From the NCBI GenBank assembly GCA_964520865.1, contig CAZFOY010000002.1, forward strand, positions 1 to 64,000: a stretch of 64,000 nucleotides of DNA. Reading direction: 5' to 3'. The notes under the pieces are model-generated. The model was not told the DNA's origin and did no database searches. It saw only the letters and a program-made list of their open reading frames with translations. Below, in pieces: positions 25,696 through 35,097 of this stretch. Origin of the DNA: CAVQCT01 sp964520865 (lineage in GTDB: Bacteria; Zixibacteria; MSB-5A5; GN15; FEB-12). Position numbers and translations under genes: made by a program. How positions within the stretch are numbered: position 1 is the first letter of the stretch; each line of letters begins with the position of its first letter.

Positions 25696-26565
25696 CTACA
25701 CCTCCCTCTTGTTGAAGAGGTCGCGGACGACGTCGAAACTGAACACCGGTCCGTCTTTACAGATAAACTTGGGGCCGAACTGACAGTGACCGCACAGTCC
25801 GATTGCGCATTTCATATTACGTTCCATCGAAACATAGATATTCTCAACCGGGACGCCTCGTTTCTGGAGCGCCAGGACGGTATAGCGCATCATCACCTCC
25901 GGTCCGCAGATCATGGCGATGCAGCCTGAAGGGTCGAAACTTGTTCTCGGAATCAAGGTTGTGACAACCCCGACATTCCCGCGCCAGCCTTCATCAGCCC
26001 GGTCAACCGTAACCTCCACGTCCAGGTCGAACCGTGCCCGCCACTGCTCCAGCTCCTGGCGGAACAGGATATCCTGAGGTGTTCGGGTACCGTACAGCAA
26101 TACCACTTTCCCGTATTTGTCGCGGTCGGCCAGAATTTGATAGAGGGCCGGACGAAGAGGTGCAAGGCCGATACCACCGGTGATCAGCACGACATCTTTG
26201 CCAAGGGCCTTGTCGGTCGGCCATCCCGCACCGAACGGTCCGCGAATTCCAACCGTATCGCCAACGGCAAGGCGGCGGAGCGCTTTGGTGACAGCACCGA
26301 CTGCTCTGACGGTATGAACGAGGGGATTCGGCTGGGTCGGATCACCACTTATCGAAATCGGGACTTCACCGACACCATAGATATACAGCATATTAAACTG
26401 TCCCGGTTTGAATTCGAGGCCGTCAGAACCTCCGATTGCCGTCAGGTCGATCGTGAACGTATCCTCGGTCTCCTTGCGGACCCGCTGGATGCGATACATG
26501 CTGGGGCACATGGCGTCGAGCGCGCTTGTCCCCGATTTGCTTGGGGCTTTAGGGTTGTACGCCAT
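25696..26565 (-). CDS. Hydrogenase/sulfhydrogenase gamma subunit (FAD/NAD(P)-binding)
   Basis: 289 residues of the ferredoxin-NADP reductase-like family. A beta-barrel FAD domain (FKPGQFNMLYIYG, PISISGDP) is followed by a nucleotide-binding domain (ITGGIGLAPLRPAL, VLLYGTRTP, MICGPEVMM). The C-terminus has four cysteines, CAIGLCGHC then C (in GPKFICKDGP), for a 2Fe-2S cluster, as in dihydroorotate dehydrogenase electron-transfer subunits. It exchanges electrons with NAD(P). The start overlaps the cNMP-domain gene stop by about 17 bases. Within a hydB-cNMP-gamma-delta-alpha order this is the normal gamma position. Confidence 0.94.
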   Translation of the reverse strand: MAYNPKAPSKSGTSALDAMCPSMYRIQRVRKETEDTFTIDLTAIGGSDGLEFKPGQFNMLYIYGVGEVPISISGDPTQPNPLVHTVRAVGAVTKALRRLAVGDTVGIRGPFGAGWPTDKALGKDVVLITGGIGLAPLRPALYQILADRDKYGKVVLLYGTRTPQDILFRQELEQWRARFDLDVEVTVDRADEGWRGNVGVVTTLIPRTSFDPSGCIAMICGPEVMMRYTVLALQKRGVPVENIYVSMERNMKCAIGLCGHCQFGPKFICKDGPVFSFDVVRDLFNKREV

Positions 26566-27010
26566 AAATATCCAACAACTGAATTCGCAGGGCCAGAAGT
26601 TCGTCCTCCATGAGGTGAACGAAGCGTCTCATGATTTCGTAGCCGAGTTCATGGTCTTCTTCGCACTTACGCCTCAGACAGGCTCCGTCGAGTGCAATCG
26701 CACGCGTCAGTTCCATCGCGCGGCAGTCGAAGTGTCGAAGGTGCGGGGCGACCAGCCAGGACCATCCAAGGACGCTGCCTTCACCCAGCGTCTGAACGAC
26801 AATGCCTCCCTTGTGCGGGCGAAAGACTTCCAGAGCAAGTCTTCCGTGACGGATGAAATAGAACTGATTTGCTTCATCCCCCTCGTGAAATACATAGTCC
26901 CCTTCATCGAAACGGACGTTTGAGGCACAGCCCATCAGCAACTCGATATGTCGACTTTCCATCCCTTTGAGGAAAGGGTGTTCGGCCAGATACGGCTCAA
27001 GCGTTTGCAT
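26549..27010 (-). CDS. Cyclic-nucleotide-binding-domain protein of the hydrogenase operon
   Basis: About 153 residues from the ATG at 27010, chosen because GGAGG lies six bases upstream inside the end of the beta-subunit gene. The whole protein is one Crp-type effector domain: LKGMESRHIELLMGCA, FDEGDYVFHEGDEANQFYFIRHGRLALEV and TLGEGSVLGWSWLV. There is no DNA-binding helix-turn-helix. The usual phosphate-cassette arginine spacing is altered, with PHLRHFDCRA in its place. Such stand-alone domains are known between hydrogenase subunit genes in some group 3b operons, so it is probably a subunit or redox/ligand-responsive regulator of the enzyme rather than a transcription factor. Ligand binding is not shown by sequence. 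Confidence 0.85.
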   Translation of the reverse strand: MQTLEPYLAEHPFLKGMESRHIELLMGCASNVRFDEGDYVFHEGDEANQFYFIRHGRLALEVFRPHKGGIVVQTLGEGSVLGWSWLVAPHLRHFDCRAMELTRAIALDGACLRRKCEEDHELGYEIMRRFVHLMEDELLALRIQLLDIYGVQP

Positions 27011-28178
27011 TCGGTACCTCCATAGACTCTGATCCTTTTGCCTGTCCTGCGTCCGTTTCACGGATCGCACGCAACTCTTCGGTTATATCGATGCCGACCG
27101 GGCACCAGGTAATGCACCGTCCGCAGCCTACGCATCCGGGGGTGCCGAACTGATCTATCCACGACGCCAGCTTGTGCGTCATCCACTGGCGGTAGCGGGC
27201 TTTGGCCGACGGTCTGACCGAGCCGCCGTGGATGTACGAGTATTCCATCGCAAAACAGGAATCCCATCTTCTGATCCGCTCGGCCGTGGAGCCGGACAGG
27301 TCTGTCAGATCCTCGACGGTAGCACAGAAGCAGGTGGGGCAGACCATGGTACAATTCGCGCAGGTGAGACATCGCCTTCCCACTTGATCCCAACGACGGT
27401 TGTCGACATTCCGATAGAGCAGTTCCTTCATGTCGGAAGTGTCGAGAGATCGACCCATCTGTGATGATGTTTCGGTCAGCTTCTGCGATTCCGTTTTCAA
27501 CTGCTCCTCGGTTGCTTTCACCGCCGGCAGAACGTTCAGCAGCCTCCGCCCTGCGTCCGATCCGGCAGACGCGATAAAGTAGTGCGTTGTTTTGCTGTAG
27601 ATCTCCGTGAGAGCAAGGTCGTATCCGTCCGAGGCCGAAGGTCCTGTCCCCATCGATGCGCAGAAACAGGTCCCACCCGCTCGCGTGCAGTTGACGACAA
27701 TCAGCAGCAGATTGTCGCGCGTCCGCTTGTACAACGGATCGACGAATTCGCCCTGCATGAATATCTTATCCTGGATCTTGATCGCGGCGAGTTCGCAGGG
27801 ACGAACTCCGAAAAAGGCAAGCTTTGCTGACGCTGCCTCGGGACGTTCCACTTCGAACCCGGTCTTTGTTCGTTTCAGGCGATTGATCTGCTGACGAGGG
27901 GGGAAGAGATAACGCTTCCAGGACTGGCCGCCCACCGTGAAGTCGAACGATGCCTTGTTCCCGGATGGTTCGAGCTTGTAGCTGGCCGGCTCCTGGCTGT
28001 CTGCCCAGCCCGATGGCAACGACTCCAGGGCGTTGATCTCGTCGAGCACGATTGCGCGCTCCCGAACGATCGGCCCGATCACGCTATATCCTTCCGATTT
28101 GATAGCTGCCAAGAGTTTTGGCAGGTCATCACGTTCGATTATCAGCTTGTCTTTGGTTTTTCGAGTTTGGGGACTCAT
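26997..28178 (-). CDS. Hydrogenase/sulfhydrogenase beta subunit, 4Fe-4S protein
   Basis: 393 residues, similar in layout to sulfhydrogenase HydB and anaerobic sulfite reductase subunit A. An N-terminal ~220 residues (with FFGVRPCELAAIKIQD and CTRAGGTCFC) are followed by two ferredoxin-like cluster sites: CLTCANCTMVCPTCFC and CVGCGRCITWCPVGIDI. It moves electrons between the flavin subunit and the hydrogenase core. It is the first gene of the operon; its end overlaps the cNMP-domain gene by 14 bases. Complete, with no obvious missing cysteine. Confidence 0.93.
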   Translation of the reverse strand: MSPQTRKTKDKLIIERDDLPKLLAAIKSEGYSVIGPIVRERAIVLDEINALESLPSGWADSQEPASYKLEPSGNKASFDFTVGGQSWKRYLFPPRQQINRLKRTKTGFEVERPEAASAKLAFFGVRPCELAAIKIQDKIFMQGEFVDPLYKRTRDNLLLIVVNCTRAGGTCFCASMGTGPSASDGYDLALTEIYSKTTHYFIASAGSDAGRRLLNVLPAVKATEEQLKTESQKLTETSSQMGRSLDTSDMKELLYRNVDNRRWDQVGRRCLTCANCTMVCPTCFCATVEDLTDLSGSTAERIRRWDSCFAMEYSYIHGGSVRPSAKARYRQWMTHKLASWIDQFGTPGCVGCGRCITWCPVGIDITEELRAIRETDAGQAKGSESMEVPNANA

Positions 28179-28239
28179 TTGCTCTTCCGTTTTGTAAGGC
28201 CTCGGTTATCAAATCACCACAGGATCGAAAACATACATT

Positions 28240-28267
28240 AACTTATCTATGTTATCGGTATTGTCAA
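28240..28267 (-). promoter_or_regulatory. Candidate sigma-70 promoter of the hydrogenase operon
   Basis: Minus strand: a perfect -35 TTGACA at 28262-28267, 16 bases, then a weak -10 TAAGTT at 28240-28245. About 60 bases of leader follow before the beta-subunit start. The poor -10 suggests dependence on an activator. No exact FNR box was found. Confidence 0.45.
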
Positions 28268-28677
28268 GGGAAATTATGAGAAATATTTCACAAAATGATT
28301 ATGCTTCGGCAAATTAAAAGCGTTAATATACAATCGGTTACACGTGCCGTTCTTGTGCCGCCAACGACGATGTATTGTATGACATTTATCCTGACTGCTA
28401 TCGGACCGGCGGCTCGGAATTCGGTCGACAGTGATCGAGATGATCTCGATGGCCCACATTGTCGTTATCAGATCGACACCGGGCGCCGCTCCTAATTGAC
28501 AGGTACATATGCGTTTAGGAACATCTATCAGGATGGGTCGGGACTGGCGGTGTCAGTTTTGGGTTGCGGATAAGAGGGGATATGCTATATTTGAAAAGAC
28601 AAAGAGACCAACCCTTTAGTACTCGCGATTTGTTCCGGGATCTAACCCGACTCTTAAACTGACTGGATTCGCAAATC
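28268..28677. other. Intergenic region between hydrogenase operon and dockerin-like gene
   Basis: About 410 bases upstream of two diverging genes. On the plus strand a TATATT near 28583-28590 could be a -10 for the next gene. Small open frames have no ribosome site. No RNA gene or repeat was recognised. Confidence 0.35.
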
Positions 28678-29355
28678 ATGCTGATTTTGACACTTCGGCT
28701 TGCTACAGTTATGATCTCTTGTGTACTTCTGGCCGGCGCCGTTCTGGCAGCCGACGGCTATGTCTATCCGGATTCAGCGCGGATACTCTTCTCCTGGCAA
28801 ACTTCAGGTGACACCATCACAGTTCAGCTGACCAATTCAGGAACGAGCCCGGTGCAGTTCAGCAGCATCACCGACATCACCGAGGCAGATGTAACCACAC
28901 TCCGATGTACTATTGATGGAACAGATATCACCCCGATCCCGGCTCTCAGCTTGTGGGGATCTATCTATCCGTCGAAGCTCTCCACAAGTTGGCAAACGGG
29001 TGCGTTTTCGCATTCCGCGGTTGTCAGGTTTGTTGCGCCCGGATACCAGCCGGGGAGTCTGAGTTGGATGGCGTTTTCGGACTATCCGATGTTCGGTATG
29101 GCTGATAGTGCCTTCGCACCCGGTGATTGCTGCGTCGGGTTGCGGGGAAACATTAACAACGATCCACTGGATCAGACCGACATCTCCGATCTGATTTACT
29201 TTGTTGAATACATGTTCAACGATCCGCCCGCAGCGGCACCACCCTGTCTTGAAGAAGCAGATCTGACCGAGGACGGCACGATTGACATCGGCGATTTGAT
29301 CGCGTTAGTGGATTACACATTCGGAAAGGGACCGGATCTCCCGTCCTGCCCCTGA
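28678..29355 (+). CDS. Secreted protein with C-terminal dockerin-like repeats
   Basis: 225 residues. A signal peptide (about 1-24, cut near VLA) precedes a ~130-residue beta-rich domain of unknown family. The last ~70 residues form two dockerin/EF-hand-like repeats: GNINNDPLDQTDISDLIYFVEYMF and, after PPCLEEA, DLTEDGTIDIGDLIALVDYTF, each an Asp-rich loop plus helix. The pattern CCVGLRGN ... PPCLEEAD ... SCP at the end is frequent in secreted proteins of Zixibacteria-like genomes. Repeats of this kind bind calcium and, in cellulosomes, cohesins; here they may anchor or assemble the protein outside. No good ribosome site is seen, so the start is less sure. Core function unknown. Confidence 0.75.
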   Translation: MLILTLRLATVMISCVLLAGAVLAADGYVYPDSARILFSWQTSGDTITVQLTNSGTSPVQFSSITDITEADVTTLRCTIDGTDITPIPALSLWGSIYPSKLSTSWQTGAFSHSAVVRFVAPGYQPGSLSWMAFSDYPMFGMADSAFAPGDCCVGLRGNINNDPLDQTDISDLIYFVEYMFNDPPAAAPPCLEEADLTEDGTIDIGDLIALVDYTFGKGPDLPSCP

Positions 29356-29379
29356 GCTGATTTTTGTCGAGCTGCAGAA

Positions 29380-29404
29380 AAGGCGACCCACGGCGAGTCG
29401 CCTT
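29380..29404. terminator. Hairpin terminator between dockerin-like and chemotaxis genes
   Basis: A perfect 8-bp stem, AAGGCGAC at 29380-29387 and GTCGCCTT at 29397-29404. On the minus strand it is followed by TTTTCTG, so it best fits the end of the chemotaxis receptor gene; it could also stop the plus-strand gene. Confidence 0.65.
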
Positions 29405-29475
29405 CTCAAATTAACACCCGTCATATTCGTATCAGGATATAGATGCTGCGGCATTGGCTCTTGATCTGACGGTGG

Positions 29476-31206
29476 TCAGATCCTGAACTGCGCAACCATC
29501 TCCTTCATACCTTCGGCCTGTCGATTGAGTTCTTCGGCCGCCGCCGCCGACTGTTCAGCTCCAGTTGCAGTCTCCTTTGTAACCGAGGAGATGTGCTCGA
29601 TATTCCGGGAGATCTGCTCGGCCGCAGAAGACTGCTCTTCGGTAGCCGTCGCGATCTGTTGAACCATATCCATCACCCGCTGCGACATCGCAACGATCTC
29701 GGTCAGACTGCCGCCGGCTTTGTCGGCGAGTTGACGACCATTGTCCACTTCGGTAATTCCTGCTTCCATGGAGTGAACGGCATCGGTCGTTTCATTCTGG
29801 ATCCCCTTGATCATGTCGGTGATCTCGCCGGTCGCTTTGCCCGTTCGTTCGGCGAGCTTGCGCACTTCGTCGGCAACGACGGCGAATCCGCGGCCCTGTT
29901 CGCCTGCTCGGGCGGCTTCGATCGCCGCATTCAACGCCAGCAGATTTGTCTGGTCGGCAATGTCATCGATGACGCTGATTATCTCGCCGATCTGGTCGGC
30001 CGATTTCGCAAGTTTGCCGATCGAGTCCGAGGAGAGGCGGACAACTTCGGCGATCCGCTGCATGCCGTGAATCGTATCCCCGACAATCTGTCCGCCCTGG
30101 GTGGCGTTATCCGAGGCGTTCTTCGCGCCATCCGAAGCTTCGGAAGCATTCCGTGAGGATTCGACGATCGTCACGGTCATCTCTTCGACCGCGCTCGAGA
30201 TCTGTCCTATCTGACCGGCCTGCTGTTGGGCTCCCTTGGACATCTGTTCCGAGGAGGAGGAGATCTCACTTGCCGCCGAAACCAACTGGGTGGCATTGTC
30301 ATTCAGCTGGCGAACCATCTGTTTCAGATTCGTCGTCATCTTGTTCAGAGAAATAGCGATCTGGTCCTTCGCCGAGATTGTTTCTTCGACCGCCTTAACC
30401 AGCGTGCCCACTTCGTCACTTGAGTACTTTCCTATCTTCACGATTTCCGATTGTCGGACCTGATGAGTGAGGTCGTTGGATGCTACCGCATCGACGACTC
30501 CGACGAAGTCATGGAACTCGGCGTTCATCTGGTTGCTCAGTTCCACTACCTTTTGAATCGGTTTCGAGATCCGTCGGGCAATGACCCAGCCGATGAGGGT
30601 GCCGACCACGAGCGCTACAATTCCGAGAGTCATGATCAGCTGGAAAGCGCTTGCTTCGTGATGTTCGGCTCCGACCGTGACGCTATCCAGTCCGTGCGAT
30701 ACTTTGGCCAGGACATTCTCCACCTCCGTATCGAAATTGTCGGCGTTCTTGAGAACTCGTTCGAAGAAGTCTTTGAATTCGGAGTTGTCGTTGGACTTCT
30801 CCGCCATTTGTATCAATCGTTGGGCACTGTCGTCAAAAGTAGTGTAATCGGCTTCGAGTTTCTTGAGGGCATCGAGCAGTCCAAGCGAAGTCAGATTCTT
30901 GCTGCTCGCGATCATCGACTCGGCCTCATCCAATTCCTGTTTGAGTTCTTTTCCCTTTTCTTCGTAAGTGTTGAGTTCTTCCGGCTGCCGGTCGAGCAGG
31001 TATCCTCTCAAGTTGCTTTCCTGGGTGAGGGCCGCTGCCTCGGCGTTGGTGATTTTCTCGTTTAGCGGTACGTAAGATGTAGCTATCTCGGTCACGGCGT
31101 CGCCGATGAGCCCCATCTTCCAGTCCGAGACGAGAATCGTGATTGCAAGTACTGCTAATACGAAGCAGAACCCGGCCAGGATTTTTCCACCGATCTTCAT
31201 TTTCAT
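29476..31206 (-). CDS. Methyl-accepting chemotaxis protein
   Basis: 576 residues. Helix 1 at about 8-30, then a four-helix-bundle periplasmic sensor (about 35-190), helix 2 at about 190-212 (LIMTLGIVALVVGTLIGWVIARR), a HAMP domain (about 212-290, partly extended) and a signalling domain with the hairpin tip EIISVIDDIADQTNLLALNAAIEAARAGE split around the conserved core; VADEVRKLAERT follows. Glutamine/glutamate pairs typical of methylation sites flank it. It senses a periplasmic or membrane signal and controls CheA. AAGGAG lies eight bases before the ATG. No che genes are adjacent, so it is an orphan receptor. Confidence 0.95.
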   Translation of the reverse strand: MKMKIGGKILAGFCFVLAVLAITILVSDWKMGLIGDAVTEIATSYVPLNEKITNAEAAALTQESNLRGYLLDRQPEELNTYEEKGKELKQELDEAESMIASSKNLTSLGLLDALKKLEADYTTFDDSAQRLIQMAEKSNDNSEFKDFFERVLKNADNFDTEVENVLAKVSHGLDSVTVGAEHHEASAFQLIMTLGIVALVVGTLIGWVIARRISKPIQKVVELSNQMNAEFHDFVGVVDAVASNDLTHQVRQSEIVKIGKYSSDEVGTLVKAVEETISAKDQIAISLNKMTTNLKQMVRQLNDNATQLVSAASEISSSSEQMSKGAQQQAGQIGQISSAVEEMTVTIVESSRNASEASDGAKNASDNATQGGQIVGDTIHGMQRIAEVVRLSSDSIGKLAKSADQIGEIISVIDDIADQTNLLALNAAIEAARAGEQGRGFAVVADEVRKLAERTGKATGEITDMIKGIQNETTDAVHSMEAGITEVDNGRQLADKAGGSLTEIVAMSQRVMDMVQQIATATEEQSSAAEQISRNIEHISSVTKETATGAEQSAAAAEELNRQAEGMKEMVAQFRI

Positions 31207-31729
31207 GACGGTGTCTCCTTGTTGCAGAATTTCAAAACATGCGGCCGGCCCGGCAGGATGTTGATCGGACTTCAGGTGCCCAGTTTTTGCCGATTGGGAA
31301 CCACCGAGGAATGTCTGCCCACCTCTGGGTCGTACCTACACTATTTGCGGTGGTGGAGAAAAGTGCCCGGATTCTGTTTCCGTTCCAACGCTGGCTTTCA
31401 AATGTCAGACTCTGAATCGGCGCGCTACCGGCGTTGCGAGTCGGACGTACCGATCGAATATCGGAATAGAATGATTTGGTAAGTTTGCATGCCCGCCTAT
31501 CAAATCTCCTTGTCTTCCGGTGATTGTAGATCCCGGCTTGACTCTAAATCTTATCGTCACATACCCGGATTCGATAATGAGGCTTTTTGTGGGCACGGGG
31601 GAGTAAGATATCTACTTAGTGCACGTCGCCCTCTCGTCATGAAAGCATACGCGGCAGAGTCATAACCCTGTGGATATAAGGACAAAACGGAGCAGAAGAT
31701 GCTATGAAATGGACCGTAAGGGGATTCGG
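31207..31729. other. Intergenic region upstream of the chemotaxis receptor
   Basis: About 520 bases, upstream of the receptor gene and downstream of the LuxR-type regulator, both on the minus strand. I see no promoter I can defend, no RNA gene, no repeat, and only short frames without ribosome sites. Confidence 0.35.
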
Positions 31730-33523
31730 CTACATCGAATTCAGAAATCCGACGAGATTGACCTGCTTATTGTTTACGCCCAGCTTGTTTCTGATCTGCT
31801 GTCGGAATTTGTGTACCGTCAGAAGGGAGATATTGAGGGTGTTGGCAATATCCTTGGAAGAAAAGCCGCTCTTGATCATCTTGCAGATCTCAACCTCGCG
31901 AGGGGACAGCTTGGCGTACTGCTTTTCAAGCCGGTTGATGAAAGGGGAAGTGATGTCATTGAGGCACGATTCGAGAAAGTGAAGGTATGATTTGTTGGTG
32001 TCATCGGCTCGTTCGTAGAGAGTCTGCAGAACGGGCACGATAAGCCGGTCGACGTTTGCCTGGATCTGACGCTTGATCTGTTCTTTCTCGTCGCCGATCT
32101 GCAGCAGGATTTCCTTCAAAGCCGAGTTCTTTTCCTCCAGCACCTGTTCTTCCCGCGCAAGCTTTTCGTTGGTAGCCTGGAGTTCCTCTTCAATCTGCAT
32201 GCGTGAAGTTATATCTCGGCACTGAAGCAGCGAATAGTGCTCCCGGTGGACCGTGATGGAGGTTACCGATGATTCGAAATCAACGAATTCTCCATTGGCA
32301 TTCTCGCACCGCCAGATGAAATCACCTGCCCAGTCGCGTGATTCCGAGGCGGCGTTGAGCGCTTCCCGGGCGGATCTTCGGTCGCCGGGATGGACCCGTT
32401 TGACGAGAGCCTCGAGATCCGAGGGACAGAACCCGAAGAAGCTGAGGCAGGAGGGGTTGGCCATGAGGATCTTGCCTTGACTATCGATCATCACAATCAT
32501 CTCCCGGGAATTATTGAAGATCAGCCGAAGTCTCTCTTCGCCCGTGCGCAGATGAGAGAGCTGTTCCTCCGTACCGGTAATATCCCTGAAGCCTGCTACA
32601 ACGCCGGTCACGTGGGAGGCAACATCGTGAAGAGGATAGAGGACAAGTTCAAGGGTCCCGGCGGTTGTTCTTCCCAACAGGCCGGTCGGGGATTGAAGCC
32701 GATGGATTTCGAGGTTCAGGCGAATACTCCTGCCTTCGTGAAAGACCTGCTCGACAGTTTCGTCGAATCCGAGCTCATGGATCGCCTGATCGAGCAGGAT
32801 ATTGAAGCTTCGCTCGTTTTCACTGAGATTGAAGAACCGGACGCAGGCATTGTTCATCCAGACGGTGCTTCCGTCCCGGTCGGTAATGAGATACGGATCA
32901 GGAGCCTGTCGGAGGGCATCGACCGAAGCTTCGCCTTGAGGATCACTTGACGAAGTAGATCGACCAAGCAGGTCCGGGTGTTTTGAAAGGGAAGCAGCGA
33001 TCGAGGAGACGAGCGTACGATCTAGGTCGGTCCAGGGCTCACCTTCGGTCGTCCTGACACAACCGACGATAGCGGACAGGTTATCGCCGTCGCAGATGCC
33101 GGCGCAGATCACCGCTTTGGTCCCCCTCGTTTCCAAAATCGCCTTGAGCCCGAACGCTTCTTTCGGTAATTCGGTCAATGATTCGAAAGCCAGCGTCCTG
33201 CTCTCCTCCAATCGGTCAACTATCCATTGAACCGTGGCCGCGGGCACCTGGTCGATACCGATGGCGTGTTTCTCGACCGATGACTGATACCAGCCGTAAG
33301 TACGGTCGAAGAATCTCCCATCATCGGAGAGCTGAAAAATGAGGCACTTTTCGGATCTGGTCAGCGTACACAATTCACGCAGAACGTTTTCGATGTGTGC
33401 GCCATTCGGGTGTTTCGACAGATCGAGCAGGGCGCTCGTAAGGTCAATGAGCCAGTTCTCATCGCACCGGGCGATGTCGGAGGCTGGAGCCGGGCTTGAC
33501 TCCGGACCTCTCGTAAACTGCAT
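31730..33523 (-). CDS. GAF-PAS-PAS regulator with LuxR-type HTH
   Basis: About 597 residues from ATG 33523; TTG at 33592 and GTG at 33565 are possible longer starts, none with a strong ribosome site. Order: GAF-like domain (about 40-190), a PAS domain (about 205-320, with PYLITDRDGSTVWMN), a second PAS/PAC (about 325-445, MIVMIDSQGKILMANPSCLSFFG), a coiled coil (about 450-500), then a LuxR-type helix-turn-helix at the end (LSPREVEICKMIKSGFSSKDIANTLN). There is no receiver or kinase domain, so it is a one-component sensor-regulator that likely binds DNA itself. In some lineages the coiled coil plus SPRE motif is typical of PAS-LuxR proteins. Ligand unknown. The neighbouring chemotaxis receptor may be unrelated. 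Confidence 0.85.
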   Translation of the reverse strand: MQFTRGPESSPAPASDIARCDENWLIDLTSALLDLSKHPNGAHIENVLRELCTLTRSEKCLIFQLSDDGRFFDRTYGWYQSSVEKHAIGIDQVPAATVQWIVDRLEESRTLAFESLTELPKEAFGLKAILETRGTKAVICAGICDGDNLSAIVGCVRTTEGEPWTDLDRTLVSSIAASLSKHPDLLGRSTSSSDPQGEASVDALRQAPDPYLITDRDGSTVWMNNACVRFFNLSENERSFNILLDQAIHELGFDETVEQVFHEGRSIRLNLEIHRLQSPTGLLGRTTAGTLELVLYPLHDVASHVTGVVAGFRDITGTEEQLSHLRTGEERLRLIFNNSREMIVMIDSQGKILMANPSCLSFFGFCPSDLEALVKRVHPGDRRSAREALNAASESRDWAGDFIWRCENANGEFVDFESSVTSITVHREHYSLLQCRDITSRMQIEEELQATNEKLAREEQVLEEKNSALKEILLQIGDEKEQIKRQIQANVDRLIVPVLQTLYERADDTNKSYLHFLESCLNDITSPFINRLEKQYAKLSPREVEICKMIKSGFSSKDIANTLNISLLTVHKFRQQIRNKLGVNNKQVNLVGFLNSM

Positions 33524-33888
33524 CTTTTGAGAAACTCTCGGCTTTCTGTCCTTCGTCGTTGGCACTATTGAGCTTCCGCCTGTCTTGCGCAATCCAAATA
33601 GGTTTACTACTGTTTCCTATTCTTATCGGCCGAAGTGTGCAGATTCTAAACAGTTGCTGAAGATATCTGCGGTGCTTCCAACACCGGGTACCGAGGATGT
33701 GAGTCAAAAAAAGGTGGTGGAAAGGTCAAACCTATGGCCCGATAAGCTGTAAAACAGTTGAGAAAAGAGACTGGTACGAGAAACAGGAGCCGGAAATCAA
33801 ACACTCGAAATCACACGACCTTTCTTTGCAGGCACGGAACGGCTTGCTTGAAGCGGTGCGCTCAAAAGGCAGGGCAACTCTGCCCCGC

Positions 33889-34944
33889 ATGCTGATTCTT
33901 GCCCCCGAATCGGGCCAGGATTTTCTCGATATCGATAAAGTGTTGCGGATCAATAGCTTGATTAATGAATCGGGGAGTTGTGCCGAAGTGATCCGGGTCG
34001 CACCATCGACCTCGGCAAGAGATGAGGTAAGCGCATCCGTCTCAGCCCTGTGGAGGAGGCGTGGTGAATTCTCGGTTATCCGCTCGCTGCTCCGAAAGAT
34101 CGGCTCATTTGATGTTGTCTTTATCGAGTACACAACGGGAATGTCGTTCCTGAGACTGGTGCTTCCGGCTATCCTGCTGGCCAAGTTCTTTGGAAAGAAA
34201 GTGGTGTTGAATTACCGTCACTACGCAGCCTTCGCAAGGCTCTACGACGGCGGCCCAATTCAAAATCGCCTGTTTGGCCTGTGTGACCGAGTTTTGGTGC
34301 TTTCCGACTTCCAGCATCACCGGCTCGAGAGATTCAGGCTTCGCAGCGGCTTCCTGCCGGAGTATTTGCGCGCCGGACCTTCAGAACCGAAAAAGATCGA
34401 ATCACTGCAGCCAAGGATATTGGTGGCCGGTCCCATTGAGAAGATTAGCAATTTGATCTGCGTGCTGAAGGCATATCGTCTGGTCAAGCAGAAATATCCG
34501 AGAACCGAACTGGTCATAGCCGGCGATGGGACAAGGAAACGGTCGCTGATGGCGCTCATAGATCGGGAGAAGATCCCCGGAGTGACTTTCCGTTCACTCC
34601 GTACACTGGACGAATTGAATGAACTTTACGGCGAAGCGGATCTGTTCGTGAACTGCTCATATTTGGATTATCTTCCCGCCACGATGATCGAGGCAGCGGC
34701 TCACGGGCTTCCGATCATCTCGACACCATCGGTGAGTGTCCTGGAGTCATTTTGTGAGGGGGAGAGCGTTTTGTTCGGCCGACACAACGATCATGTGTCC
34801 TTGTCGGACAAGATCATAGAGCTGGTCGAAAATCCTCAGCTGGTGCAGAAGCTCTGCGGACACGCAGGACGTGTCGTCGAGAATTTCCGCTGGGAGAAAG
34901 TACGTCCCGGCTGGCACTCCCTGCTCTCCCAAATAACCGAATAG
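33889..34944 (+). CDS. Glycosyltransferase family 4 protein
   Basis: About 351 residues from ATG 33889; an in-frame TTG at 33826 would add 21 unstructured residues and neither has a good ribosome site. It shows the two-Rossmann GT-B pattern: MLILAPESGQ at the start, the linker and second domain with RILVAGPIEKISNLICVLKAY, ELVIAGDGTRKRSLMALI, EADLFVNCSYLDYLPATMIEAAAHGLPIISTPS split at the E-x7-E region of GT4 retaining enzymes. It would move an activated sugar onto a glycan or lipid at the cytoplasmic face. A second glycosyltransferase lies 153 bp downstream, suggesting a shared surface-polysaccharide role. The sugar is unknown. Confidence 0.85.
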   Translation: MLILAPESGQDFLDIDKVLRINSLINESGSCAEVIRVAPSTSARDEVSASVSALWRRRGEFSVIRSLLRKIGSFDVVFIEYTTGMSFLRLVLPAILLAKFFGKKVVLNYRHYAAFARLYDGGPIQNRLFGLCDRVLVLSDFQHHRLERFRLRSGFLPEYLRAGPSEPKKIESLQPRILVAGPIEKISNLICVLKAYRLVKQKYPRTELVIAGDGTRKRSLMALIDREKIPGVTFRSLRTLDELNELYGEADLFVNCSYLDYLPATMIEAAAHGLPIISTPSVSVLESFCEGESVLFGRHNDHVSLSDKIIELVENPQLVQKLCGHAGRVVENFRWEKVRPGWHSLLSQITE

Positions 34945-35097
34945 GTTGCCATTTCCTAACCGAGGCCCGAGATATCAGTCAGCTTTTTTGTTTTGCTGTC
35001 CTCCGGTCGCTTCATATATTCCGTACACAAACAACCGCAAATTGAACTCGTTCAGCCGCAATCGGGCTGAGAGACTGAACATAAGGATGCTCTTGTG

